Assembly: GCA_014529385.2 (NCBI GenBank)
Contig: CM043963.1
Coordinates: 3,535,001 to 3,599,000 of the forward strand
Direction: 5' to 3'
Source of the DNA: Adiantum capillus-veneris
Taxonomy: Eukaryota > Streptophyta > Polypodiopsida > Polypodiales > Pteridaceae
Length of the DNA stretch: 64,000 nucleotides
Shown: positions 41,172 to 51,768 of the stretch, one piece after another
Layout: each line of letters opens with the position of its first letter
Numbering within the stretch: the first letter of the stretch is position 1
Program-made: the position numbers and the translations under genes
The notes under the pieces: model-generated
What the model saw: the letters and a program-made list of their open reading frames with translations, nothing else
Database searches by the model: none
What the model was told of the DNA's origin: nothing

Positions 41172-42257
41172 AAAATGTGGTACCAACAGCAAATATCAAT
41201 CTTCCGGATTGGTCAACTCAAGAGGATGTACGCAAAAAGTCTGTAACATGGATGCCGCAGTCAGTGCCACCGTTGCAGTCAGTAGGATCTTTGGCGAGCT
41301 CTTCGGAGAAGAAAGAGGGAAAAGCCATAAGCAGGGTAAGTACCATGGAAGAGGATAATTGGGATTCTGTTTGGAAAGAGGCACTATAATCACCATTACA
41401 GGTTCAATTGCGATATTTATTGAAATTAGTTTCGAATTTTCATAAATCTTTGATGAGCCAAAAGTTTAAAGGAATGAAAGAGATGGAAGTCGATGCTGCG
41501 GTAGTGGAGGAAGAGCGAGATGATTTAATCCCGTTTGCCGGCAACACGAGGATTACGGATACACGCGTTTCAACGCTTTCAGTAACATATATCGACAATG
41601 TCCTATTAGATGGAGGTGCGGGAGTCAATATTATTACGCAGGCGGCTTGTGAGCGCTTTGGTCTGGGTGATTGGGAACCTGCTCCCTTTGTGGTTCGCAT
41701 GGTAGATCAGAGAAGAGTACAGTTGGTAGGCTTGCTCTGAGACATTGTACTGGATGTGGCTGGTCTGTCCTTCATTTTTTCGTTAGTGGTGTTAAATATT
41801 GAAGATTATAGTCAGGATTATCATATTATTTTGGGGAGACCATGGTTACGCCAAGCCAAGGTAAAGCATAACTGGGAGGCAAACATGCTGACAGTAAAAA
41901 AAGGGTAGCAGGAAAGTGGGGTGATGTTGGGGACATGTAGAAAACCAGTTCAAGTAGCATGGCCTGTGATAGCGGAGACATTGAATATGGTGGAAGGATT
42001 AGAAGAAGATGAAGAGGAGCAATTCCTGAAGGCTATTCCGGATTTAGTTTCTCTTTATCTTGCAAATGTTTCTATGATTTCGGAGGGGAAGTCATTATGG
42101 GATCAAGAAATGGCAGCACCAGAGGGGCAAGAAAAAGCCTATGCCCGAACCATTGGAGGAGATTATTAAGCAAGAACGTGATTTTGAAGCACAGATAAGT
42201 AAAGTAACAAGGGTGAAGGAGGATGAACTAGATACAACCTTTTTAGGAGCTCCGGAG
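41172..42257 (+). pseudogene. Element C protease and start of pol
   Basis: From 41177 the frame encodes an N-terminal segment (TANINLPDWSTQEDVRKKSVTW) up to a stop at 41387-41389. The protease frame 41408-41740 follows, with LLDGGAGVNIITQAACERFG (active site DGG, as in some plant gypsy elements). After a TGA at 41738 (likely an Arg codon) it continues to HIILGRPWLRQAKVKHNW and a TAG at 41906. 41921-42169 and onward hold an acidic linker (EGLEEDEEEQFLKAIPD) leading toward RT. The sequence is cut by E at 42258. No Gag capsid or CCHC motif is present in the 240 bp between LTR and protease. Confidence 0.8.
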
Positions 42258-42578
42258 TGTTAGGAATTGGATCGTGCTAGCTATGGTGGATGAAAGAGAA
42301 ACATAGCGTCAATGTGTGAGTGTGTGTGTAAGCAAGGTTATCACTCAAGTGAATTAGGTTCCAATATAGATTTAGCTTGGACTCATAAACACAATCTTGA
42401 GTATTGACTTAGCTTAGCACAAGCTCACCATAGACAAGCATGTAGTGCAAAATAGAATTGTGTTTATTCATTCATGAAATGAACTTTAAGTAGCTTTACA
42501 TGCTTGCTCCACAGCATGTGGGATAAATCCACTCTCCTCTCCTTGACTCACACTTTAGGACAAAGCTCACACTTTACA
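42258..42578 (-). repeat. Element E 3' LTR
   Basis: 321 bp; on the element strand it starts TGTAAAGTGTGAGC and ends CCTAACA. It is directly next to the purine-rich tract on the element strand (CAAGGGGAGGAT). Confidence 0.92.
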
Positions 42579-42599
42579 ATCCTCCCCTTGAGGTTTGGA

Positions 42600-43380
42600 C
42601 TAAGACAAGATACTGAAGATGCATGATCCACACAGGCTAACAAAATCCACATAGGATGGTGATATCCACACAGGAAAATAAAGTCCACAAAGGATGCTGA
42701 TATCCACACAAGAAAAATCCACAAAGGATGGTGATATCCACACAAGATGATGAAATCCACACAGGATGATGAAATCCACACAGGAAAAAGTCCTCCCTAC
42801 AAGTAGAGAGTCTGCATCTTCAAAATGGGTCTTCATAAAAGACAATGTTGCTCTTGTATTCATCCTTTTTGTCTTCTACTATGTGAGCTGATCCTCTATC
42901 AGGTCTCTTGCCTTCGTTGCTTCTGTTGTTGCTTCTACTACTCCTGCTACTGCCTATGTGATATCCACACAGGATGATGAAATCCACACAGGAAAAAGTC
43001 ATCCCCTACAAGTAGAGAGTGTGCATCTTCAAAATGGGTCTTCATAAAAGACAATGTTGCTCTTGTCTTCATCCTTTTTGTCTTCTACTATGTGAGCTGA
43101 TCCTCTATCAGGTCTCTTGCCTTCGTTGCTTCTGTTGTTGCTTCTACTGCTCCTGCTACTGCCTATGTGATATCCACACAGGATGATGAAATCCACACAA
43201 GAAAAAGTCCTCCCCTACAAGTAGAGAGTCTGCATCTTCAAAATGGGTCTTCATAAAAGACAATGTAGCTCTTGTCTTCATCCTTTTTGTCTTCTACTAT
43301 GTGAGCTGATCCTCTATCAGGTCTCTTGCCTTCGTTGCTTCTACTGCTCCTGCTTTCTCCACTGCTACTGCCTCCATTTG
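42600..43380 (-). repeat. Element E tandem repeats derived from gag tail
   Basis: Two layers. From about 42640 to 42790 there are about eight or more short units of GATGAAATCCACACAG type (16-22 bp). From about 42760 to 43370 a ~208-bp unit is present three times. Each unit includes the same ~40-codon end of gag (EGKRPDRGSAHIVEDKKDE ... YEDPF) plus one or two of the short units, so duplication started at the gag 3' end. Confidence 0.88.
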
Positions 43381-44155
43381 AGTAACATCGAGAAGGAGGG
43401 TGTCCCTTCCTACCACATTTGTTGCAAGGTTTGTTTGTGTAGCAATCTTTCTCTACGTGTCCCATTCTTCCACATTCATAAGACTTTCTTCCGTTTTTCG
43501 ATGTTGATGGCGAATGCCTTCCCCTTGAGGATGTTGCAATAAAAACTCCTCCTGATGAGGTTAGTGAACCTCTTTGCTTTCTTTCTTCTGCTTGGGCTGA
43601 GTTGATGACATCTTGGAATGGTGGTGCTGGTTCTTTTTCTTCAAGAATTGTGACTAAGTGGTCATAAGAAGGTGGAAGTGCACTCAATAGTATGGCCACT
43701 TTGTCGTCTTCTGGTACTTTGACCTGGATGTAAGTGAGCTGCATGACAATGCTCTTAAGCCTATTTACTAGGCTAGCAATGTCCTCCCCTTCAATCATAG
43801 TGATCTTGTAAAGTTGTCTTTTAAGACTAACTTTGCTTCTTTTGGCCCTGGCTCCAAAATTACTTTCTAGGACATGCGAGGCATCATGTGCATGCTTACA
43901 TTCATCTATGAAATGCACGTAGTTGTCATGCAAGGAGGTGACGATGATTCCTAATGCTTGTTCGTCTTTGGCCAAATTCTGTGCACTTGCTATGAGTGTA
44001 GATGCCCTAGTGTGCACTCCATTGGGTTCGGCTTGTTGCTCTAAGGCAGTGCTGATGACAGACCACAAACATTTTTTCATAAGGTAACCTCTTAACTTCG
44101 TTTGCCAGGTGTGAAACCCTTCCCCGTTGAATTTCTCTATTCCCTTGTCCCCCAT
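43238..44155 (-). CDS. Element E Gag
   Basis: A 305-codon intact frame, ATG at 44155. It begins MGDKGIEKFNGEGFHTWQTKL, the start of a UBN2/Retrotran_gag copia capsid, followed by LYKITMIEGEDIASLVNRLKSIVMQL and LLSALPPSYDHLV. It has two zinc knuckles: SYECGRMGHVEKDC, where the first Cys is Ser, and an intact CNKCGRKGHPPSRC. The tail is Ser/Arg-rich and acidic. Gag packages element RNA into particles. An intact gag in a pol-less element suggests it could supply or compete for particles with a full-length relative, but the damaged first knuckle may weaken RNA binding. Confidence 0.88.
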   Translation of the reverse strand: MGDKGIEKFNGEGFHTWQTKLRGYLMKKCLWSVISTALEQQAEPNGVHTRASTLIASAQNLAKDEQALGIIVTSLHDNYVHFIDECKHAHDASHVLESNFGARAKRSKVSLKRQLYKITMIEGEDIASLVNRLKSIVMQLTYIQVKVPEDDKVAILLSALPPSYDHLVTILEEKEPAPPFQDVINSAQAEERKQRGSLTSSGGVFIATSSRGRHSPSTSKNGRKSYECGRMGHVEKDCYTNKPCNKCGRKGHPPSRCYSNGGSSSGESRSSRSNEGKRPDRGSAHIVEDKKDEDKSYIVFYEDPF

Positions 44156-45527
44156 TTGTGCTAATAGAGGGGCCTTAGCTTAGGAGACTCTCCTAGCCAG
44201 TGTCTGCCTCTTTACACGGTGCACAAATAAAGAAAGACGATATTTATTTGCAATTTATTGCGCTTGGCTACAAGATTTTGAAAAGATTTTAATGAGAAAG
44301 AGAGTAAGACAAAATTCCTTTGAATTTTGTGAAGCTCCTCTTCACCGTCGGTGAAGCCCCTCTTCACAAAAGTCACCTTTGGTTGATTTATTGGATGTCA
44401 GTGCATGGATGCTAGTGCAATGGGTGCAATTGGGGGTCTTTCCAATTGAAAAGACTCTCTTCAAGGCAGTGTCTACCCAATGTGAAAATCTTTGATGCAA
44501 GAAGTGCAAAATAGCAATTTCAATGGGCTAAGTGCTTGTAGTCTTTGAGATGCTTGGCAGCCTCTGCGGGAATGACGTCTTGTAAAGAGGTATGGGGCTT
44601 TGAAGTCTCTTGGATATGCTATTCCATGGGAGCAGGTTCTTGTCAGGCACGGGCACGCGGGGCAGCTCATCGGGCAAGTGGGGCAGGCGAGGGCAAGCCG
44701 GGCGGCGGGCAGATTCCTGGGCAAGCCCAGGCAGCAGGACAAGCTATTGGGCAGGCGCGGCCAGTCGTCGCCGGTTGGATTATTTGTGTGCGCGCGGTCG
44801 TTCGCCAGCATGCAATAAGAGCCGCCAGACGGTGATTATGCTTTGCAGCCGGCTGGTGGCGGACCCGCGTTCAAAAAAAAGCTGGAATTTGCCACCTGTT
44901 TGGAGTCCGCCCAGTGGGCGCCTTTGCTATTGGCCTTTTGTGGTATGGCCCCTCAAAAAGATATGGTCAACCCCTATAAAATAGGAAGTTCACACGCAGT
45001 TTGTTGACAGATTTGCCTCCTTAAGACCAAAAAAAAAAGGAAGGCGTTCCTCTTTGGCATTAAATGCACCACACACACATACACACATAAAATTATGAAC
45101 TGCTGCAGGGATTAGAGAGACTGAGAATGCACTTTGAGTGAAAAGTTGATTAAATGATTAAGTGCTCTAACGGAGCCCGATTTGAGCAAGGAGATAGTCG
45201 GTAGAGAGCTCTTGCGATAGGCTACGCACGCACACCAATCGTAAATGCTAAATTTACTAAAACAAGGAGCAGATTTTGGATGCAAAATGCAAGTTCGTAA
45301 TGGAAAATTAATGAACTTTGATGCTAATTAATCTTCCAATAAGCTAGTGAGTAGTGGCTCAAGAGTCTTTAGCTCAAGAACATGCTCATGCTAGCCAATG
45401 GAATACTAATTAAGCATGCATTATGTAATAAAAGAGCAAACCTAATGGATCTATCTAATGATGATCAATTAATGCTAATTGTACAAACATGCCAATGCAT
45501 AATAGCAAGCCTAGCTAGCATACCCAA
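44156..45527 (-). other. Element E leader with GC-rich block
   Basis: About 1.37 kb between primer-binding site and gag. The part at about 44635-44950 is strongly GC-rich with repeated TGCCC groups on the element strand, unlike the AT-rich remainder. A CCTATAAAATAGG motif lies near 44973 on the plus strand. Open frames across the GC-rich block on both strands look like composition effects. Confidence 0.55.
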
Positions 45528-45541
45528 GCTCTGATACCAAA

Positions 45542-45862
45542 TGTTAGGAATTGGATCCTGCTAGCTATGGTGGATGAAAGAGAAACATAGCGTCAATGTG
45601 TGAGTGTGTGTGTAAGCAAGGTTATCACTGAAGTGAATTAGGTTCCAAGATAGAATTAGCTTGGACTCATAAACACAATCTTGAGTATTGACTTAGCTTA
45701 GCACAAGCTCACCATAGACAAGCATGTAGTGCAAAATAGAACTGTGTTTATTCATTCATGAAATGAGCTTTAAGTAGCTCTACATCCTTGCTCCACAGCA
45801 TGTGGGATAAATCCACTCTCCTCTCCTTGACTCACACTTTAGGACAAAGCTCACACTTTACA
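45542..45862 (-). repeat. Element E 5' LTR
   Basis: 321 bp, same ends as the 3' LTR, followed on the element strand by the primer-binding site. Confidence 0.92.
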
Positions 45863-47170
45863 TGGAGGAGACTAAGCCAATCCATATCAGTCGTCGACTG
45901 GAGCCAAGATTGCGAGAGGACTTGATTAATTTGCTGATGGAATTTATGGATGTTTTCGCATGGGAGTATGTGGATATGAAAGGATTGGACCCGAAGTTCT
46001 ATCAGCATAAGATTCATTTGAAACCAGATGCAGTGCCAGTGAAGCATCATTCATATAGGATGAATCCAAATGTGGCCAATCAAGTCAAGGTGGAAATCGA
46101 TTGCTTATTGCAAGTGGGTTCTATTACCCCTTTTGATAACCCAGAACGGATTTCTCCCATTGTGGTGGTACGAAAGAAGAAGAAGAAAATTTGAATTTGT
46201 GTGGATTATAGGAAGCTGAATGCGGCTACTGTTCCAGACCCTTTTTTGCTTTCATTTCTGGATTCTATTTTGGATGATGTGGCAGGTCATGAAATGTATT
46301 CTTTTCTGGATGGATTTAGTGGCTATAATCAAATTCGGATGGCTAAAGGGGATCAGGCTAAAACAACTTTCATTACAGTGTGGGGTGTTTTTGCATGCAT
46401 CATAATGTGGTTCGGATTACGGAATGCGCCCTCAATTTTTTAAAGGGATATGTTTCAAATTTTTGGTCCTTACTTGACAGATTTTATGCGTATCTTTTTG
46501 GATGACCTCAGTGTTTTTGGAGTGCAATTAGAGCACTTGAAGCAATTGCGGTTATGTTTTCTAAAATGTTGAAAGGTGAAATTTAGTTTAAATCCTTTGA
46601 AATATGTATTCGCCATGCGAAGTGGTAGATTATTGGGCCATGTGATCTCTAAGGACGGTATTTCAGTGGACACATATAAAATAGTAGCAATTATGGAGGC
46701 ACCTCCGTCGGCAAATCCAAAGCAGTGTGCAATATTTTTGGGTCAGGCTCGGTAACATGGGAGGCATTTGCGCTTTGTGGCACATTTGGCGATTCCTCTT
46801 AATCAAGCAGCACATACCAAAGTTTTTGAATGGACCCAGGAATGTGATTTGGCCTATAGGAGATTAAAAATTCAGCTGTCCAAAGCTCCTATCATGATTC
46901 CTCCGAATTGGGTTAAGGATTTTCATGTTTTTGTGGATGCTTCTGATCGGGCTATTTGCAGTGTGCTGATGCAGGATCAAACTCAGGGGTGGTTGCGACC
47001 TGTCTATTATGCCAGCAGGCGATTATCATCCGCAGAGAAAAGTTATTCAGTGAAAGAGAATGCTTTGGGATGATTTATTCGTTGAAGAAATTTCATCATT
47101 ATCTGTTGGGACGGCGGTTTTTCTTTCATGTGGATCATTCGGCTCTCTTATATCTGGTGCACCAATAGAA
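45863..47170 (+). pseudogene. Element C reverse transcriptase and RNase H
   Basis: RT begins after E with HISRRLEPRLREDLINLLMEF and the HSYRMNP and ISPIVVVRKKKKK blocks, then TGA at 46192. It goes on with CVDYRKLNAATVPDPF, MYSFLDGFSGYNQI, MWFGLRNAPSIF and a TAA at 46441. The catalytic motif is RIFLDDLSVF (about 46491). Further stops occur at 46570 and 46753. RNase H is seen in VFVDASDRAICSVLM ... PVYYASRRLSSAEKSYSVKE, with a shift at about 47070 before MIYSLKKFHHYLLGRRFFFHVDHSALLYL. The sequence resembles element A block by block, so A and C are related lineages. Confidence 0.92.
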
Positions 47171-48660
47171 TTTGACAAGAAGATTAGCTAGATGGGTGCT
47201 CTTGTTTACAGGAATTTGATTTTGAGGTCATACATCGCCTGGAGTGCAGCATGCGGTTGCCGGTTACGTGTCTCGGCTTGATTCTGGTGAGCCACCGACG
47301 GGGGTTGCGGATGAATTTTCGGATGCGTCTCTCTTTTTGACAGGAGTAGTTGCGGATGAGGTTTCAGTTGTGCAATCATCTTGGATGATTCCCAGCATTC
47401 CTTGGACCTGGTATGAGGAGATGTTTCATTTCCTTGATAGTGGAGAAATGACTTCATTTTTATCACGACATCAACGACATCGGATGGCTGTTCATAGCCG
47501 GAATTTTGAGATAGTGATGGGGAAGTTGTATTATCACACAGTGTGGATATTCTACTAAGATGCATCCTACCACAAGAGCAAGGATGTTCTGGAGGAGGTT
47601 CATACAGTCATTGTTGGGGGTCACTTTGTAGCTTTGATCATGACGCGGAAAGTACTACCATCTGGATTATGGTGGCCGACGTTATTTCAAGATGCAAGGG
47701 ATTTTGTGTACTATTGTGATGTCTGTCAACGGATGGGGCAACCTACTAAGTTGTTCAGAATGCCTTTCCAGCCACTATTACCTTTGGAGCCATTTCAGAA
47801 ATGGAGATTGGATTTTATTGGACCTTTTAAACCAGCGGCAGCTACCACTAGTAATCGATATATTTTGACGGCCACGAATTATGCAACTAAATGGGTGGAA
47901 GCATGGATTTTGAAAGATAATACAACAGTTTCTATTGTTGGGTGCTTATATAAGGATATCTTTTCCCGATATGGCTGTCCCATTGAGTTGGTTAGTGATC
48001 GGGGTAGCCATTTCTTGAATAAGGTGATGGAGAAAATGTTGCAATTCTATTTTTGTGTTACACAGGAAATCTTCTCCATATTAACCTCAGGAAAATGGGC
48101 AGGCAGAATCAACTAATAAGCAATTTCTTCGCATCTTGACAAAACTAGTTAATCTGCATAGAACGGATTGGGATGTCAAACTTCTTCCGCATTATGGGCC
48201 TATCGTACGGCATATAAAGTGGCAATAGGCTTAACTCTTTTCAAATTGGCATTTGGTATGGAGGCTATTACCCCAGTGGAGCATGTTGTGCCCAGCTTGC
48301 AGATGCTGATTGCGGATAGGCTTCTTCTGGAAGCTTCAGTGATTTATCGTTTGGATGTTTTGTAGGAATTAGGTGAAGAGCGATTGTGTAGTTTTGGGGT
48401 GTTGCAAGATCTGCAATCCCGGCGAAAGAAATGGTTGGGCTGACCCAAAGCGCGGCAATTTTTGCGGGGCCAGTTGGTTCTTGTATTTAATTCTCGTCTT
48501 GGGAAGATGGCCGGGAAGCTGAAATTTCGGTGGTCTGGGCCATTCTGGATCTTTAAATCATGTGGACCCACTTCATTTTATTTGGTTGATTTACAGGGGG
48601 AGGTGATTTCTGTTTCGATGAATGGTTTCCGGCTTCGCCATTATTTTTCACCTACCACTA
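47171..48660 (+). pseudogene. Element C integrase
   Basis: The linker and chromatin-side region (DSGEPPTGVADEF) is at 47244-47558. The zinc finger is partly readable around 47600-47735 (GGHFVA and CDVCQRMGQ in different frames). The core is at 47634-48116: WRLDFIGPF (first Asp), VSDRGSHFLN (second Asp), then a shift where the PQANGQAES-type Glu segment should be (about 48070-48120). It continues with [36 protein letters not shown] and the C-terminal domain KFRWSGPFWIFKSCGPTSFYLVDLQGEVISVSMNGFRLRHYF at about 48520-48640. No chromodomain follows. Confidence 0.88.
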
Positions 48661-50983
48661 TTAAGTATCCCTTTGCTATGGTACAAGAGCCAAAAGCCGC
48701 CTTAATCATGATTGGGGATTCTTTACCATGCACTCTCGAAAAGCGAGAAAAGGGTTATGATGGTTGCTACACCGTGGCACTCCCTATTTTGAGAAATCTT
48801 TGTGAGTGGTTCGTGCATGCAGCAAGTTTCTTATACTTTGTTCGCGCTATTTGCAGAGCTTTCGCACTGTTGTGTTTCTGCCTTTTTCTCTTCTCCTGTG
48901 TGCTTTTGCCACCATGACGGCTTCTTTGCTTCAGTGCATTCCTTTCACACCTGTGCAACAACTGGCTCTCAAAAGGGTAGACGCATGGTTGCAGGATTTG
49001 CGGTTGCGAGTCTTCGCCAACCTCGACTGGCAGAGAATTCCTGTTCACCCGCAGGCTACTTACTGCATTGATTGAGTAGTTGGCTCTTGGAGATATGGTG
49101 GAAGTGAACAATCAGTAGATTCAGTTAATAGCAGAAAGGATTTCAAGGTGTTGTTGTCTGCCTATCAATGGCGTTGCTTGTGCTTCACATGTTATTCTTG
49201 CTGCAGAGGTAGAGATTGAGTTTGGCCTAAAAGTGAAAGGGGAATACAAACTATCAGGCCTCATTGATGCTACGACTGGGGATGCGTATCGCTGGTTCTT
49301 GGAAGCTATTTGGTTGTAGGCCAAAACGTCTACCATCTCTGCCAAATCTCGCAATGTGTTACATTCAACCAATTTTGGGCCCGTGGCCTGGGCAACAATA
49401 GTCAGGGAACGGTTATTGGCTGAGTGTCAATAAGTGGTGGGGCAGATGGGGCGCAGTACCCCGACTAATACAAAGGTGGGGCAACTTTTGACATTGGTGT
49501 TCCCCTGACAAGAAGTTTTTCCTCTTGCCCTTCGACCTTTGTGTCACTTTGAGGATGATCGATTTATGGCCCGCAACACCAATACGCTAGCAGGGGCTCA
49601 GAGTGTTGTGTTGGCTGAGGAGTTACCTCACACACATGCCTATGTAATGGATTTAGCTGGTGCTTCTACTGCAGCAGTAACCCCTGTTTCATTGGAGATG
49701 GCCATTGCGGAGACATCGAGCCGCAAGCGAGGATAGGAGGAGGTCTAGTTGTCCACACCATCTCTTATGCTGACACTGTCTCTGGGGCGCGGCCGATTGC
49801 CTGAGGATTCCTCAGTTGCGCGATGGCGATGAAGAATGCAAGAGCGTGCGACAACTTCAAATCCTGATGGAATTGGCTCTACGGGTGCGGACATTTCCTC
49901 GCAACCAAAAAATCTTGATGCTGTTCGGGTAGCTCCAGATGCGGTGGGGATGACTCCAGTCCCTTTGCCTTAGAAAGCTCAAACCGCAAATCCTTTGATC
50001 AGCTTCAGGCGTGTAGAACTTTTTTGCAACGTATGGAAGATTCCTTGCAGTTAGCTTGGCCAACACCGGCCAACTGAGGCACGGGTCACCGAACTCGAAT
50101 CGCAAGTGGTAGCCTTGTAGGTTCGCAATGTGGAGCTGGTGGCCAAAACTTAGCACTGCACAATACAGCCCAACAACATGCTGGTGAGATGCAAGCTCCG
50201 CCAGAGGCTAATTCTGCGTTTTTCTCCTCTATTTAAGATGATCTTCTTTGCTTGCGAGCGCAAAATAGCCTAGCAAATTATTTAGCGTCACATCCCAGTG
50301 ATGTGATGATCAATTTGAATGATCTTGATGCACTGGTAGTGGAGATGCAGCAAGACCTGCACAATTTTTGGGAGGGCCAAATGCAAAATTGGCGATCTAG
50401 GTTAATCAATACGGTGGTGACTCAGCATCAAGCACAATAGCTCGTGGTGCACCAGCTTGAGCCGCCTACCAATGACAGAGGTAAGGGCATTGTGCAAGAA
50501 GGTTTTGATATTTCTGATTGGGCGAAAGCTATCGAAGAATGTGCTGAAGCCAAAGCCCGTGTCTCTCATTTGCAGCGATTCATTCATCGTCTTTGTAAGG
50601 AGAGGCGCAGGATCTGTTTTTGGGTGGAGACACTTGCTCACTCTTTTTCACTCAGTCTCCCGTCTTGTCCACCATTTTGGCCCGCTCTAAACCGATATCT
50701 GGCTCTGTATTATCCTATCCATACCCCTCTTGCTCCTTTACCCCAAGCTCCTTGGTCTGTTTCCATGCCAACACAGTTTATTCCACGGGAACCTTGGCCA
50801 GAGCAGCCTAAGATAGACCCACAGTTGATGGCGGAAGTTTACAGGGCCCATTGGCAAGATTTTCGGGGTTTCGGCTACATTGACATTTCATCATCACCAG
50901 AGCGTGAGGAGGAGCAACGACCGGAGCCTTCCACATGGAGAGGCTAAAGCTATGGGCTCGCGCAGTCCACCGTGTGTGCCAGG
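48661..50983 (+). pseudogene. Element C post-integrase region, decayed extra ORF(s) of unknown function
   Basis: About 2.2 kb of degraded coding-like sequence between integrase and the 3' LTR. Open stretches follow one another: 48914-49074 (MTASLLQCIPFTPVQQLALKRVD), 49110-49430 (AEVEIEFGLKVKGEYKLSGLID), 49539-49736 (ALRPLCHFEDDRFMARN, AGASTAAVTPVSLEMAIAE), and 50444-50947, which ends GRG-free at TAA 50945 with a Pro-rich, acidic C-terminus (SSSPEREEEQRPEPS). No zinc knuckle, protease or envelope features are recognised. It may be a displaced gag, an env-like ORF or a novel accessory ORF; the element has no recognisable gag elsewhere. Confidence 0.5.
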
Positions 50984-51218
50984 TGTTACGGCATAAGCCG
51001 CACACTGTGGGTCCTACGGATGTCCGGAAACTGCGGACTAGGACTTCATGCAGCCTCGGACAATTCTTCATGGGATATCATGAGACAGGACGGGCTTTGC
51101 ACATACCAGTCATTGTGGGATGTGTAACTATCAATCAATATATCATTCTCATGTAATTTTGTAATCTGCTGTATATCAATGAAGAAGATGGTGTTCTGTT
51201 CCTGTGTATTGTCTTCTA
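50984..51218 (+). repeat. Element C 3' LTR, truncated
   Basis: Starts TGTTACGGCATAAGCC and matches the first ~270 bp of the 5' LTR, with a ~35-bp deletion near 51100. It stops at GTCTTCTA, where B LTR sequence begins. Confidence 0.85.
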
Positions 51219-51768
51219 CTTAATTACTATGCTATTATGTATGCTAGCGAGAAGAGTGATGATAAGTGAGGAACTAATTCTTTCTCCTATGAAATGTTTC
51301 TTCTTCCTCTTCCCTACCCTCATTCCCTGCTAGCTCTCTCCACCTTCGAAGGTGTTTGAGGTCTTGGGACTGAGGCTTGGGATAGTTAATGCTTTCCACA
51401 AAGTTTATGTTATGCTCGTGATGCATGAAGCTTTGTATCTCCGTTTCATCACCTAGGTCACAAGGTTGCATCACCTAGGTCACAAGGAACACAAAGATTG
51501 TATTGTAACAAGTCTCTCCTGATGGGAGAAACTATAATACAAATGCCTATTGGAGGGGGGACCAGCTCCACATAAATCCGGTCCTCAACTGTTGTCATGT
51601 TCTCTAAACTCTCTCTTGCAAAAGTATTGTTCATGCCAAGTTAACTAGATGCTATGTTTATGTTGCTACCATCAATTAAGTTCACCCGCTATGCTCACAA
51701 AGTAATTTCATAAAAGTACATCTCTAATTTCCGCTACTCTCCAAGTTTATAGGCCATTTGCACGGCAT
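51219..51768 (+). repeat. B LTR 3' part, plus orientation
   Basis: Matches the B1 5' LTR from about 11238 to its end (ATTACTATGCTATTATGTATGC ... AGGCCATTTGCA). Together with 40614-40747 it is the inverted B LTR into which element C was placed. It contains a small local duplication of TTGCATCACCTAGGTCACAAGG-type sequence near 51447-51485. No primer-binding site follows. Confidence 0.85.

Larger units (their letters stand above)
42258..45862 (-). mobile_element. Non-autonomous Ty1/copia element E (gag only)
   Basis: Minus-strand insertion in element C pol. LTRs 45542-45862 (5') and 42258-42578 (3'), both 321 bp, differing at about eight positions. Target duplication CGGAG/TGGAG (42253-42257 and 45863-45867, one change). 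Primer-binding site complement GCTCTGATACCAAA at 45528-45541; polypurine tract complement at 42579-42592. Only gag is encoded; protease, integrase, RT and RNase H are absent, and the region where they belong holds short tandem repeats. Confidence 0.93.
40748..51218 (+). mobile_element. Non-chromodomain Ty3/gypsy element C, split by copia element E
   Basis: 5' LTR 40748-41171, short leader, protease (41408-41908), E (42258-45862), RT and RNase H (45863-47170), integrase (47180-48700), about 2 kb of further decayed coding sequence, and a 3'-truncated 3' LTR (50984-51218). Gene order is protease-RT-RNase H-integrase-extra region; no capsid or zinc-knuckle coding sequence is seen ahead of the protease. 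It lies within an inverted B LTR, about 440 bp of which is missing at the right-hand junction. Confidence 0.9.

Noticed and set aside
44545-44984. Several overlapping frames on both strands
   Set aside because: Caused by the GC-rich block of the element E leader, where stops are rare in all frames.
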